Shown: positions 12,081-25,245, counted from the stretch's first letter. The stretch is 64,000 bases of DNA from Isoetes taiwanensis (GCA_021234155.1 JAJEKV010000056.1:4449330-4513329); one strand, 5' to 3'. The notes: generated from the letters alone by a model not told the origin. Made by a program: numbers and translations.

Positions 12081-12479
12081 TATTCTTCGATGGTCTCTAT
12101 TTAGGTCTTTTTGGTGTTTTTGGTTATTTTTTGGCGGTCCACGTTATTTTGGTCTCCGTGGCATTTGGCTTGTGTGGCAAATTCAAAAGATCCTATTCTC
12201 GAGAAAGATATCATGCCAAAGAGAGGGAATTTTATTTTTGCACTATTATAAATGCTAAATGATTTGAATTTTTGTGTGTACAAACCACAATCTTGAACTA
12301 TGTTTTGGACTATTTTTGTGGTGCAAAAATGAGCAGAATTGAGACACTATACCATGAATCCACCCACTTATAATAAAGATCTTTTCTTTTGTACTCTCTT
12401 TATTACTCTCTCTTAATACTACCCGAAATGATCTTGTTGTGACACTTGATGTCACTGTAATTCTGCTTATATTTTTTTT

Positions 12480-13763
12480 ATGGTCAATATAGATGGTGCA
12501 CGTAACGCCGCCTGGCAGACACCCTCGAATGCCAGTAGACTAACACCTGAGCAAGAACTTATGTTGATGAAGAGGCAATTAGTCGAGTTACAGGCTTATG
12601 TGCTAAATGCCAATCCACCACTGCATATGCAGGAAGACGGACCGGAATTACCTCCGTTACCACCCAGTCCACCCCCACAGCAGCCACCTGCACCAGCACC
12701 AGGTGCTGTACCCGCACAAAGGAGGCACCGTTCCAAACGTCGTCGAAGCCCGTCCACGGATAGTGCCACATCCTCCCGATCAGCCACCTCTGTGTCTTCA
12801 GAGTCCTCTACATCGTCTGGTGATCATCCAAAGGCCAACGACAAGGAGTACCGTAAAGCGGTGAACAGAAAATTGGCTCAGTTTGACGGGAAATGTAGAG
12901 GCGGCCTGAACGCAGAGTCTTGGTTGGACGAGATGAAGGAGTTTGGTAAATCCTATGGGATGACGGAGAAAGATACAGGAAAGGTTGCCACTACAAACCT
13001 TACAGGGGCTGCTCGTATTTGGTGGAAGGGCTATGCTAGAGCCAAGCATCTAAACAGGAGCAGATGCAAGTTTAAGAAGTTTGCCAAAGCTTTTAAGTCG
13101 CATTACGTGCCTCGTACGCACAAATGCCAATAGATTCAAATTTTTTACAGGTTGGAGCAAAAGGGTATGTCAGTCCAGGCCTACACAGATGAATTCATGC
13201 GCCTGAGGCTGTATGTACTGGGTATGAATGAAAAGAGGGCAGTGGAGGGCTATATTGAAGGGTTGGCCCCATCAATTAAGCGAATGGTTAAGGCCATAGA
13301 CCCCAAGTCAGTTGCAGAGGCTGAGGCTAAGGCATTGAGCCTTGAAGAGGACACGCCGCGAAGCCAATACCAACGTCCAGCATCTTACTCCCAGCCACGC
13401 CCATACACACCTTATAAGGGCCGTTCACCAAGTCCGGGGCCCTCTCAGCAGAACTCTTACGGCCGCCAGGAAAAGAAAGTCACCTTCAGCATGCCCGATA
13501 AACCGAACAATGTCGGTAAGGAAGTTCGGAACCTCTTACAGTCTATTCCCAAAGAGGCCCGAGAACAGCTCCGCCGAGATAAGGCATGCTACAGGTGTAT
13601 GCGGCCCGGGCACTTCATGCAGAATTGTCCTTATGTCACGCAGACTGCCCAGCTGGCCATGGCCGACCTCGATTGGGATGACCTCGAGTCTACACCACCT
13701 GTCGAGGAGTGTTATTTCGGCCGAAGGAATTGCTACGGATCCAGCAAAAATAGAGGCAGTTAA
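12480..13763 (+). pseudogene. gag: Gypsy gag: capsid region and CCHC zinc knuckle
   Basis: The frame holds a Pro-rich and Ser/Arg-rich N-terminus, then a retrotransposon gag core (WLDEMKEFGKSYGM, ARIWWKGYARAK) interrupted by an in-frame TAG at 13131-13133. It continues in the same frame from 13152 with FMRLRLYVLGM and EGYIEGLAPSIK. The zinc knuckle [14 protein letters not shown] (C-x2-C-x4-H-x4-C) lies near 13590-13630. It would form the capsid shell and bind genomic RNA. Shortly after the knuckle the frame runs into the pol junction and ends at 13763. Confidence 0.8.
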
Positions 13764-15110
13764 GGATTGGCCCATTCCCGGTAATGTGTCAGAGGTCCGA
13801 AGTTTCTTGGGATTGGCAGGATATTACCGGAAATTTGTTAAGGATTTTGCAAAAATTGCAGCACCTCTTACCGACCTTACGAAGCATGAGAAAGTCAAGG
13901 ATTGGATGGAACATTGGAAAGCAAAGGTCCAGGACAGTTTTCAGAAACTTAAGGATGCTTTGACATCAGCACCCGTCCTCACATTGCCGGATACGGAAAA
14001 GGACAAGATAGTAGCAACATATGCCAGTAAGATTGCTACCGGCGGAGTTCTCATGCAAGAAGAAAGGGTTATAGCCTACGATTCTAAGAAGATGAATGAC
14101 ACAGAACAGCGCTACCCTACCCATGATCAGGAATTGTTGGCTGTCATTCGCGCTTTGCGAATATGGAGACACTACCTTCTTAGTAGAAGATTCCACCTTG
14201 ATACGGATCATCAGAGTCTCCGTTATCTATCGACCCATCCAAATCTCAACCTCCGTCAGAGAAGATGGATGGAATTTTTGGAGGAGTATGATTTTGAGAT
14301 TATGTATAAGCCTGGGAAACACAATGTGGTTGCCGATGCATTGTCACGCCATCCCCTGGTAACGCGAACCCATTGTAATGCAATTTCCACACTCACCAGT
14401 GAGTTTGGGAAACAGATAGAGCAGACCTTAGCCACAGATCCAGAGTTCCGAGATGTGTGGGATAGTCTGGATAAGGAGGCATGCACAGATAAGGAACGTG
14501 AAGCTTTCCATTCATATAAGAAAGAGGGTAATTTCTTATACCACAAAGATAAGTTGTGTGTACCTGAGACTTCCGGTGTACGTAAGCTTATTCTGCATGA
14601 CACACACATAGCGGGACATGCAGGTTTCATGAAAACCTATTTCAAGATCCGCTCCAGTTATTTCTGGCCTTCTATGAAGAAGGACATTGCCAAGTATATT
14701 AAGCAGTGTCAGGTGTGTCCGCAAACCAAGGCTGAGCAGTTGCGGATCCCGGGGGAATTGCAACCTCTAGACGTGCCCAATGCCAAATGGGAAGTGATAA
14801 CCATGGACTTTATTGTGGGCCTTCCACGTACTCTCCGTGGTTATGATGCATTGATGGTAGTGGTCGACAAATTATCGAAGATGGCTCATTTCTTGCCATG
14901 TTGTACTACAGATACAACTTTCGATACTGCTTTGCTGTTCACAAAGGAGATCTTCAGATTGCATGGAATGCCACGAGTTATAGTATCCGACAGGGATCCC
15001 AAGTTTGTAAGTGCATTCTGGAAAGATTTCTTTACCACCATCCAAACCAAGCTTGCTATGAGTACGGCATATCATCCTCAGACGGATGGTCAGACAGAAC
15101 GTACAAAATT
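13711..15110 (+). pseudogene. pol: Gypsy pol remnant: RT thumb, RNase H, integrase
   Basis: The frame enters at the RT C-terminus ([32 protein letters not shown]). RNase H follows ([43 protein letters not shown]). The integrase zinc-binding region is H...H...C-x2-C ([17 protein letters not shown]). The integrase core has [15 protein letters not shown] and HPQTDGQTE; the last Asp and Glu are 35 residues apart, so the DDE set is present. Protease and the RT fingers and palm, including YxDD, were removed by a deletion that joined gag to the RT tail at about 13711. A frameshift near 15105 breaks the frame after QTERT. Confidence 0.85.
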
Positions 15111-15913
15111 ATGCTACGAAGTTATGTGTGGAGTAAGCAATCACAATGGGCTGACTATATTTACTTGGTCGAATTTGCCTATAATAGCATGAAACAGGAG
15201 TCTTCCAGAATGTCTCCCTTCATGATAAATTATGGTTATCAATGCCTTACTCTAGACACATGGCATAATCCCGTTTCTAAGGTGGAGGTTTCTCAAAAAC
15301 TCCTCTTGGAAATGCAAGCTTTGGTTGAAGAAGTTCGCGGTTACTTGTTGGCTGCACGCAGTCGTCAGAAGAGTGTCGCGGATAAGCATAGAACCCCACG
15401 AAGTCTTTTCAGGTGGGCTTAATCGGTTTGGCTCAAGATTAAGGTAAAACAAGCCAAGCTTAAGATTGGTAACGCAAGAAACTTCGCGACCGGATGGGGG
15501 CTGGGCCGTTCAAGATCACTGAACGTGTTGGAGAACAGGCATATCGTTTGGATTTGCCACCCCACTTGAAGATCCACAAGGTCTTTCACGTGAGTCTTCT
15601 GAAGCAACATACCCGTGATCCAGAGGAGGTCTTGGATACCCCAACCCTCCTAGAAATGACAGAAGAGCAATTGGAGATAGTGCCTGAAGCTCTTCTTGAT
15701 CGAGCTTATAAACAAACCAGAAGGACTCAAATGTTGCAATACTTGGTTAAGTGGAAACACTTGCCAGTTGAGGATGCTACCTGGGTGATGAAGATAGACC
15801 TTGAGAAGCACTATCCGGACTGCATGCAGGAATCTCAAGGCCGCACCATCAACGATGCTATCAACCCCGCAACTGGCGGTAAGCTTGAAAGCTCGATTCG
15901 CCGAGAGCCATGA
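15111..15913 (+). pseudogene. Gypsy integrase C-terminus and chromodomain
   Basis: After the frameshift the integrase continues as [33 protein letters not shown] and KSVADKHR. Frames change again near 15400-15440, then VWLKIKVKQAKLKIGNARNF, and from 15494 GPFKITERVGEQAYRLDLP and HKVFHVSLLKQH (GPY/F-like module). A chromodomain follows (LQYLVKWKHLPVEDATWV, near 15735-15790). Chromodomains of this class help target integration to chromatin. At least three frameshifts make the product nonfunctional. Confidence 0.85.
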
Positions 15914-16179
15914 TCTAGAGGGGTAGATGCATCGTAAATAATAATAGTTACCGATGATGAGCTCATCTTTGTGTTCTCTAGGACGTGGTGTATTGTTGAT
16001 GTTGACATGACCACGAATTGCTTGGAAAGCATGTAGTTCATAGGCCGCGTTCATCTCGGCTATAATGGGAACTTCACCATTCCTTAAGCCGCAATGAATT
16101 GCAAACCATAGACATGATAGGTTCCCTTCTAGATAGGGTTTTCTTTTATTTATTATAGGGGGTGGTCCCTTCAACCACA

Positions 16180-16287
<108 letters not shown>

Positions 16288-17685
16288 GTTATTGTGTAAG
16301 TGTTGGACCCAGCCCTAATTTGGATGGCCCAGATTAGCTCAACTCAACGTCCAGATTACGCTGAAGCTAAAAACAAAAGGGTCTTGGAAATATTAGGGTT
16401 TTAGGGACTGCCACTGCACAGACGACGATCCTTGAAGCCTACTTCATAGAAGGGCCACGAACACCAAAATAAGGATGACCAGAAATCTTGCGCTAACTGT
16501 ATGCAGCTCCAGCCATGGTGACCATGGAGCCAATTTACAAAACAATTCCGCCGCTTTCACCGTCAGCAGTTCCCATGCAAATCAAACTAAGCCCAAGCAG
16601 AAATCATGTGGAAACTTTTTTCTTACTTCCATTTAGCTGCCCAAATTTGGCCATGTATTTTATTGCATCTACAGAGTTGCATCTGCAGAGTTTTCCTGAA
16701 TCTACAGAGAGTGTGGTCCGTGATTGAGTAGCCAGTTTTTTATCTTGCCTTGCAGGACATGGCTTTGGGATGGCAAAACCTCTTCTTTGGTGGCAGAGTT
16801 ATGGGGACAACACCGTTGACAACAAGATGGTGTGTGGTCGAATGTAGCCCTTACGGATGCAATGGAGGAGGAATCCTTTGCTTTACAGAGGAGGTATGCT
16901 TTGCTTTCTCTCCAGGGTTTCGACAAATATAACGTTTATATATGGGCATGGAAGATTTGAATTCTTTCCGGTTATGCTAATGCAGTATTGTAAATTTTAG
17001 TGGGCTCTCTCATTGTGCTAGAATAAAATGAACGGATTAGAGCCTCAAGAAATTTCTACCTTTGCAAGAAGCCACTATCGATGAGCTTCTTCAGTTATTA
17101 CTTAGCAAAATATTTTTTATTGTGTTATGGTACATCATCCTTGGAGGTATAGAATACACACAGAAACACCTGAGGCACTATTTTTCCTTTGATCTTAGAC
17201 TGCTCTTCAAAATCTACAAGAAGAGAGATGTTCTATCTTTGTGTGTTTCTTTGCAACATCATATTGAATGGGAAGTAACTGAAGAATCCTTCATTTTTCC
17301 AAATCCGAAATGGAGAAGCCTGTCTCATTTAGAGATGAAGTTCTTATATATCCTTTTCTGGTCTCAAGGCATTGCAGAGAACACTAACCAATTGCAGTGG
17401 CAGTCTCTTTGGTTTGCAAAAAGCCGATAATGCCGTCAAGGCCCAACTGTAAGCTATTGACATTTTAGCAGAGATGCTAAAGTCTTCTGATCTAGATTAG
17501 ACTATAAAGCAGTATGTTGACTCCGTTATTAAAGAAAATTTTCCACATTGCTTCAACGTATTTAAGCTTGATAAACATTCCTATGCTTGAGTTATACATG
17601 GCCACCTTCTTTAAATTGAATAATCAATTGCATTGAACTGGAGGTTAAGTTTACTTTAGCTATTTACTCTAGCTATTCATTAAAG

Positions 17686-17782
17686 AATCAGCCTTAGGAA
17701 TGAACACTTTTGGAATGATGCTAGGATCAGAGTTGTTAATCAGCCTTAGGAATGAACACTTTTGGAATGATGTTAGGATCTG
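17686..17782. repeat. 52-bp tandem duplication
   Basis: The segment beginning AATCAGCCTTAGGAATG is repeated once at a 52-bp period with a few mismatches. Confidence 0.95.
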
Positions 17783-19010
17783 AACAACTCTGCAGTTGAA
17801 CTAAATATATGACATTTGTATTTGTAAAGTGTATCTCAGTTTAGGAGATTATAGAAGAGAATTTAATCTTTAAATGCTTAAGTAAAGGAAATTCCAGTTT
17901 TGATAGATATTCATCTCTAGATTCTTGAAACCTATTATTTTCCCAGAAGGAATTGAGATGTTAGTTACTTCATTCTCTCCTTCATGCTCCAATGTCTTTT
18001 TTTGACTCTCAGCTGGTCATATTTTCAGATTTTCAACAGGGTAGGAATGCTGGACGATTTTATATATTTGTTGTTGCATTAATATATGCTAATTCTTATA
18101 GTTGCCCATGCTTCTATACTTAGTAGTAAAACGTCAATACAAATACATTTCAATAACGAAATATGTATCGTTTCAAGAGAAATATATTGACATGGAAAGA
18201 TGGAAAGAAAGAAGACTGTCCAAAAAGCAAAGAATTTGTTTATTTCAAATTGTACAATAGGCAGATAAACATCAATAATCACCTTCTCTCAAGGAATGCT
18301 TGATTTTTCTGTATCACAGAGAGGACTTTACCTCTCTTTCTTATCCCAATATTGTTTGAGAAAATGAGATTCCACGTATGTTTCTAATTAGAAATATCCC
18401 TGGCTTTTCAATAAAAAACCAGAAGCTCTATTACATCGTGCTATGTCATGATGAGATGCTTCAATGCATATTGTAAAAGGAAGTGATGTGTTATGATGAA
18501 AGGGTGTGTCAGATGTAATGTTGAAATCCCACTAATATTTTTCTATCCATGTCTCATGAGAACATGATTTAATGTTGAAATTCCACTAACAGTCTTCTAT
18601 GCCATGTCTCCAAAGCTTTAAAAAAAGAACTTAGTTTGTTTTTTCATAAATTTAACACTAGCACACATGGGATGGGATACATATATTAAGAAAATCCATT
18701 AAGCCCATCTTTCATATATTGCAATGTTTCATATTTGATTGGCAAGGGTCATGAACACGGTTTCATATTTTATTTGCACAACATTCAAGTATTTTAAGGT
18801 TGGCTCCAATTAAAGGTGCAAAGTACTTTTAATGGTAGCTATAGATAAAGGTGTAACACACAATGAACAAATTATCTGTGGTCACACAAAATAATGCAAT
18901 GCCTTCAAAAGGGTACATGGTGTTGTTCACAACGCATTCATAGACACAATGCACATCCACATTCATATACAAGCAACAAGAGACGACACATCCATAGCCA
19001 CAACATATCC

Positions 19011-19150
19011 ACATTAATTACAAGCAACGAGCAACAATATGAGATTTAGTACACAACATCAACAACTCATAGACATAGCCACATTAATTACAAGCAATGA
19101 GCAACAATATGAGATTTAGTACACAACATCAACAACTCATAGACATGGCC
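19011..19150. repeat. 70-bp tandem duplication
   Basis: ACATTAATTACAAGCAA... repeats once with period 70 and two or three mismatches. Confidence 0.95.
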
Positions 19151-20134
19151 ACTTGCAACCTACAAGTTCCCAAAATGACCCAATGGCCTAAACTTGCAAT
19201 CTGCAGGTTCCCAAGATGATCCAATGGCCTAGAAATTATTGTATGCAAATGTACAGTTCTAATCGCCTAGAAGTTACTTTAGGCAAATGCGCCTTAGAGA
19301 CATTTGAATATTAGATTTTAGATTTAAAAATATACAATTATTGAAGACTAAATTACATCAACCATAAATCCAAAAATACTTGTCAAAAGGAAAATATATA
19401 TTTATTAATTTATTGTATCCAAATAAACAGGGCCAGATCAATAGGCAAATACCTGAAATATGTAATTGTTTTTAATAAAACAACTTACAACAGTGATAAT
19501 TTAATCTTCAACAACCACAAGCAACTGCAAGGGATTGGGAGAAGAATGATTGGTTACCTGCAGTCAAACAGATCACATGTTAGCCTATTGGGTAACAGCG
19601 AAATTGACTAGCAGGTAAGCTATAATCATTCTTGGCATTTTCAGCCCTTTACCCAAGGATAAAGCAAGTTTTAAACCACATATAGTTAGCTGTAAGCCAT
19701 AATTTTAGATCATAAACAAGAATGCAACTAAACTCAGAGATTTTGTGTGATGCAGTATTCTGGCTTGCAGATATTAATGAACAGAAACAGTGCATAGTAA
19801 TGCATGTGAGAAACAGCATCATATGAACTGATATGTAGCAAGGAAAAGCATGTAAAAACTGAACTAGATGATCAGCTAAGCTAATTAATAGTGCAACTAT
19901 TCCTTGACAAATTATATGCACCATGAACCGAGGAAGAAAGATTACTAACAGTATACTTAGATCATCCATTAGTTATACTTTAAGCATTACTACACTAACA
20001 AAAACCAAATACATCTAAACTAACAAAACATCACACTAATTATTAAAATTGTAGAACATGATATATATTTTAACATATTAGTAGAAGTAGGAATAAATAG
20101 ATCCGGTCTTCAATTATCCTTTGATCATAATATA

Positions 20135-20503
20135 TTAGAAATAGCAAGAAAGAAAAAGATTATTAATGACCTGATTTAGTGGCACTTCCTCTTCAATAAA
20201 TTCGTCATCATCACTGGCAGAGTCAGCTACATATTCGATCTCAATGTTCTTTCCAGATGCCTCCCTTGTTTTGCTCACATTAGCAGCAGAATTGGAACAA
20301 TGCTGAAGAGTGGGAATGAATTTTGTGATGCTGCCACTGGCACTGTTCCCATTAGGATCAATCTTGTGCAGCCTGCAGAGCTCAAGCAACTGGGATTTAG
20401 ATGGCTGTGGATTTGGATGTTCAATCCCTGCCCTTCTTAACAGCTCAATGAGTTTGCTCCTAGTCTGACCCCTATTTTGGGACCCTTCAGGGCGTCCCGC
20501 CAT
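20135..20503 (-). CDS. First exon of small protein with SAP-like helical motif
   Basis: The frame starts at ATG 20503, not at the in-frame GTG just upstream. It begins MAGRPEGSQNRGQ, then has two amphipathic helices (SKLIELLRRAGI, SKSQLLELCRLHKI) with the spacing of SAP/HeH-type DNA-binding motifs. A Ser/Thr-rich linker and an acidic patch (DSASDDDEFIEEE) follow. The real exon probably ends near 20170 at CTGAATCAG|GTCATT, so the listed 3' end is the open-frame limit. A TATA box lies about 35 bp upstream and telomere-box motifs 290-330 bp upstream, suggesting a genuine promoter. Downstream exons were not found. The SAP call is an inference from pattern. Confidence 0.45.
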   Translation of the reverse strand: MAGRPEGSQNRGQTRSKLIELLRRAGIEHPNPQPSKSQLLELCRLHKIDPNGNSASGSITKFIPTLQHCSNSAANVSKTREASGKNIEIEYVADSASDDDEFIEEEVPLNQVINNLFLSCYF

Positions 20504-20537
20504 CACTACTGTTAAGCTTCATGCTTGTGAAGGATTC

Positions 20538-20545
20538 TTATATAG
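20538..20545 (-). promoter_or_regulatory. TATA box upstream of the SAP-like gene
   Basis: On the minus strand this reads CTATATAA, about 35 bp before ATG 20503, implying a very short 5' UTR. Telomere-box motifs (TAGGGTTT) at 20794-20801 and 20825-20832 lie further upstream. Confidence 0.5.
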
Positions 20546-20899
20546 ATGGCATAACATGATATTATGCATTGAGCAGCCTATTAATCCATCCTATTAGGCT
20601 TAAATGTATAACTTACAAGATTTGCTAAGGCAAATCAGAGCCGTCAGATCCATATTCGTCTGCATTCGTGGCTCAAGACAGAGCCTGTTTGAGGAGTCCA
20701 TCCTAACTGAAAAGATTCTTCCATATATGAAAAATTAGTATTTATAAAAGGTAGTACTACCTTTTGCCGCATCAGCTCACTTCCGCCATATCTAGGGTTT
20801 GATAGCTCCGTCGGATTAGGATTTTAGGGTTTTACACAGAGGAAGCCACGCTTGCATACGTGGACAATAGTTCTCGTCATAACCAATTCTTTATCCCAT

Positions 20900-21389
20900 T
20901 TCTACATTTAACCCAACAATTGGCCTTTGTAAAATATTATTCGATGGTATATTACCAACGGGCAATCTAATGGGGTATTTACAAAACCCAATGCCTAGTC
21001 TAATATGTCCCTCTATGTCCCCCATGGTATTGTATCATTTATAGCATCCATACAACTATTTTGGAAAAAAAGAAAAATCAGGATTATTCATATACTATTA
21101 GTGTTCAAAAGCTATTGTACCAAGAGTATGTTATTTTCAAATCAAGTATCAATTCATAAGATTATACAATAGCCTTGTAGGTTATTGTTATGCCAAGGTA
21201 TGCTCAAGGCAAAACAATAGTATTATTTAGTGGAACAAACCTATGGTATTGTTTAGGTCATTAAATTGGGCATATGTCTTGCAATTGCTTGTCAATTAAC
21301 CGTTTCTATTTTAAAACACAAGTTGGGTTTTAAATTGCCATGAAATTAGGTATACTATTTGTGAACTAAGGAGCATTTTAACTTGTTAG
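20900..21389. other. Intergenic, nothing recognised
   Basis: AT-rich sequence without open frames, TIRs or strong repeats. Confidence 0.5.
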
Positions 21390-21990
21390 GCCACTTGATT
21401 GAATTGTTCCAAGAGACCCTAAATAGGTCATTTCCAAATTGAAAATTGGGTGCAAAACCAGTGCTCCTTGTACTATTCAAGCACTATACTTTGGGGTTAT
21501 AACAAGAAATAGGAGTTAGGAGTCGAGGGGATTAGTAGAACTAAAAGTTGAGGGGATTTGTGGTCTATGTCTAATGAATAGAGTAGAGTATTAATGAATA
21601 TCTTGCTCTAGCCAAATTAATGGTCATAAAGCTGGTCTTTACCTAATTGCTAGTTGGGTGCAATGCCTTTGCACTTAGCACCCTTTAAGTATTATAAGAA
21701 CTCTTGGATTACAAAATAGAAGCTTAAGAGTTGATGGGATTTGTGAAACTAAGAGTAAGAATAGAAATAAATAATTACATTGTACCAAGTTTCTCTAGAA
21801 TTGCCCTTTTCAATTAGATAATTGGGTGCCAGGCCTGTGCACCTTGCACCATTCCAGTACATATATTGGAATTAATATAAGAACTCTTGGAATCTTATAA
21901 TAGGAATTAAGAGTTGAGGGGATTTGCAGGACTAAGGGTTGAGGGGATTACTAGTCTAAGACTAATAAATAGAATAGAATGGTAAGATTT
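21390..21990. repeat. Three degenerate ~200-bp tandem repeats
   Basis: Each unit holds ATTGGGTGCxA...GCACC(A/T)TT, then AAGAACTCTTGGA and a GAGTTGAGGGGATTTG motif. Units begin near 21440, 21645 and 21820 and are clearly diverged. Confidence 0.7.
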
Positions 21991-22062
21991 TTATATATAT
22001 ATCCCTGCCTCCTACCGGAGGGCAGGTAAGGTCCCATATGTTAGCAAAAGGGATTGGAGGAT

Positions 22063-22080
22063 CCCTTTGCTAGCAAAGGG
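22063..22080. other. 18-bp perfect palindrome next to a second hairpin
   Basis: CCCTTTGCTAGCAAAGGG is perfectly self-complementary. About 25 bp upstream CCTGCCTCC...GGAGGGCAGG can also fold. No function is claimed; it may be a decayed MITE end. Confidence 0.5.
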
Positions 22081-22530
22081 ACCCTCCTGCCGACTAAAAG
22101 GTTAACAAAAACTCATGTCCTTAATGGATTGTTGTAAACAAGGAGAAATGTTTGCAATTATCTGGAATTTTATCCAAAAAATTAATTTTAATTCCTGGGT
22201 GAATATTTAGTGAAATGACTGACGAGTTTATTAAAGGTATATACTACTTTATTCTAGGTCTGAAATAATTCACGGCAGCTATAGTCTCACAGGCTATATG
22301 TAATAATTAAAGTAGGGGTACCATATTTATAATATCTTCTGCATGCATTTCTTATTTACGTTGCTTCCCGGCCGGAGCAGCTTATTCTATTGTCACTGTA
22401 ACACTTTAGCGATGGCGACGATATTCTTGGTCGATGTTAAGTTTGGCCACCTACTAGTGAGCCAGATTTCTGTTGCTTTACTGTATTTAGGACATTTTCT
22501 CCTTCTATTAACCCAATCGACATTTTACAG

Positions 22531-23264
22531 GAAGCTGAAGGGGTTATACTTGCCAAAGATCAATATATAGTTGGTGTTGGGCCCAATCGAAAGGAGTATT
22601 CCATTTATATCGCTTCTGTTGGTGGGCGGACTTTCTTTACAGAAGGCTGGGAATCGTTTTTGGAAGGAAATAATATGGTGGAAGGGACTGCGCTCTTATG
22701 CAGTATCTCAGACAATGGAACCCGCTTAACAGCTAAGATTTGTGATGGAAATTACCGTGTGAAGCCTATTGGCAACTGGCAGCTTGGAAATTCCAGTAAC
22801 AAACCGCCTCATAAGAAACGCCATAATACTCGTGATCCTCCAGTATACAACGATCTTGACACATCAGATGAGGATTCTTCTGATGAGGACGAACCTCCTT
22901 CCAGTAAACCATTTCGTGTCACTCTACTCAGAGCCAACATTAATAGGGGCCTGGTAAACTTGCATTTCTTTAAATATTAAAGCAGAGCTGATCTAAGGTT
23001 CTTTAATATTGTTGTCTGTTTTTCTAGGTACTAGAGAATGAGAACAAATGGCGCTGTCCTCCTAAGGGATACACAGTTGTGATCACTGGTCCTGGAGATA
23101 AAAAGTGTTCCTTGTCAGCAAAGAGAAGAGGTGATGGCTGGAATGGATTTAAGAAGTTGTTTGGAATAAGCCTTGGAGACGTGCTTGAGTTCAACTATAA
23201 TGGAAATAAACTTGAGTGGGATATGAAAATACTGAAAGGTGCTGCACTGCACAAACTTAGGTGA
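22531..23264 (+). CDS. B3 DNA-binding domain protein fragment, two exons
   Basis: Exon 22531-22953 follows an acceptor (CATTTTACAG) and ends at CTG|GTAAAC. Exon 23028-23264 follows TTTTTCTAG and ends in TGA. They join in frame. The first encodes the C-terminal half of a B3 fold (YSIYIASVGG, FFTEGWESFLEGNNMVEG, LLCSISDNG), then a basic segment (PPHKKRH) and an acidic stretch (DTSDEDSSDEDE). The second begins KWRCPPKGY and continues GDGWNGFKKLFGISLGDVLEF, resembling a second, divergent B3 module. Plant B3 proteins of the REM type bind DNA in the nucleus. The start exon lies upstream and was not identified. Either a real gene's 3' end or a captured fragment. Confidence 0.6.
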
Positions 23265-23531
23265 AACAGGGTTCTACTCCTGGTAGTTTTTGGAGAAGTA
23301 TATGTTCTTCTTTTTAGTGCAAGTTGGAGTAGTGTTTTGTGACTATTTCCTAAAATTTTGTTTATATGACAGTGTCATATAGCTATCGGCTGTATTATAT
23401 GTTGTTTTCATAATATGAACATATATGTTACTTCTGGTCTGTATTTTTGTCATACAAGCCTCACTTGAATAACAAATTCAATTGTATTTAGAACAAATTT
23501 CCTCTGATAACATAAGCTCATAGGATAAGAC

Positions 23532-23757
23532 TAATATAATATCAACTTTACAAAAGATTAAGTTTATCACAAAGCATTGAGAAAATTATCCAGATAACTG
23601 AGAACACAACCATTTCAGTTGCATTTTCATCAAAATTTTCTATTAATATAATACCAACTTAACAAAAGATTAAGTTTATCACAAAGCATTGAGAAAATTA
23701 TCCAGGTAACTGATAACACAACCATTTCAGTTGCATTTTCATCAAAGTTTTCTATTG
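23532..23757. repeat. ~111-bp tandem duplication
   Basis: TAATATAATATCAACTTTAC... to ...TTTCTATTAAT is repeated once with about ten differences. Confidence 0.95.
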
Positions 23758-24165
23758 ATAAAATGGGTCCATATACCTGATGTGATGTCAGTGTGTCTGG
23801 TTTTTCAACTTAAATTTAAGAAACCATTTCTTGAAGGTATATGGATCTATTTGTATCTGTTAAGTTCGAATATGAGGATGCCCATATCATACCTCAGCCC
23901 TGGAAATGTTTGCTCCTTCAAAACTTTGGTGACTTTGTGCCATATGTCTTTCTTTTTGAAGCCTTTACTTATGAATGTATTCAATATGTAGCACAATAAC
24001 AGGGGGTTACTTTTAGATTTTTATACGCTTTTTCACATGGTTTTTCTATGATTTCGTTGTTGTATTCGTTGAGGTGTACTAAATAGTATTTCTAGAGTGC
24101 ACCCTTTATGGGCCGTTGATTTTCGTTGGTTGGAACAATCCGAGGGTTGTTGTCTTTCTCTGCAT

Positions 24166-24325
24166 GTGTTTGTGCATGAACACTGCGCATGTGTATGCAT
24201 GTGCATGTGCACATGCATGTGCATGTGTGTGCATGTGCATGTGCATGTTCATGTGCATGTGCATGTGCAAGTGTAAGTGCATGTGCATGTGTGCATGCGT
24301 GTGCATGTGTGCATATGCATGTGTA
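24166..24325. repeat. (GCATGT)n-type microsatellite
   Basis: Imperfect GCATGT/GTGCAT repeats. They create long spurious Cys/Met/His-rich frames on both strands. Confidence 0.97.
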
Positions 24326-24839
24326 CTTGCCCTCTTGGATTCTTATTGCCGGAGTGGATTTTACTACCACGAGATGGATTTTTTGCTCACACTTACAAAG
24401 GTATTTGTTTTTTAATGTTTCTTCAGTTAGCATAATGTTTTTTTTACAAGGTATTGGTTTCCTGATTCTACAATGTAGTGCTGCAAAACCCCCTTTTGTT
24501 TCCTTCCTAAGATTTGCTGCAGATTCAAGTTTAGGCCCTCTGTTTGCTTCCAACTCTTGGACATTCCTGGCTGCTGGATTGTTCATAGCGTGCCAGCCTT
24601 TAGCTTCAATCAACAAATGGATTCTTATGCACACAACATGCGGATTATTCCACGCCCTTTTCCATGTCACGCAGATCAATCAAACAGTGGCCACAAGAAT
24701 GCATTTATATTGTAGGTTTGGAACTTTAATCGAACCATTAGGTGAATCATGCATTACCTTTAAGCTAAAGATGGAGCATCCAAAATCATATGGATTGATA
24801 AACAATGGTGTCATTGTGAAAGAGAAATAGTTGTAGCGG
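24326..24839 (+). other. Open frame downstream of the microsatellite, uncertain
   Basis: A frame runs from the microsatellite to 24830 with hydrophobic patches (FLAAGLFIACQPLA) and no known domain. Polypyrimidine plus AG sites suggest it could include an exon, but composition alone does not support a gene. Confidence 0.15.
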
Positions 24840-25245
24840 AAGTAACAATATGTAGCATAATAACAGGGGGTTTTCTTTGTGTTGCAAACTTTATGACTTT
24901 TAGAATAATGGGATCAATCTGCTCTATCTATTCTATTCTATTCTATGGTAACTTTTACTTATGTTCTATTTGTTTTATTGTGATCAAATGCAAAAGCTAC
25001 ATGTGATGAAAGCCTCAAATAAATTCTAGTTTTTTCTGGTTTGAATTCTAAATTTTTTGTCACACCGGGGGGGGCGTCCCTAAGGCCCCGAAGGGGCCAA
25101 ATTTTTTTTTTTGCAACACAAACCATTAACATCTAACATATAAAAATTAAATCCCCCAACACATAACAACCATTGACATTAACAACCAACACATAACTCC
25201 AACACATTTAAATTAAAATCCCCCTTAAACCCCCTTTGGTTTGGG

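Noticed and set aside
14256-14630. Minus-strand frames across the gypsy pol region
   Set aside because: They are shadows of the real pol frame, whose RNase H and integrase motifs are on the + strand.
17062-17430. 122-codon + strand frame
   Set aside because: No domain, no convincing start context or splice structure, and AT-rich composition like its surroundings.
24092-24830. Long open frames on both strands rich in Cys, Met and His
   Set aside because: They are translations of a GCATGT microsatellite; the pattern appears in every frame.
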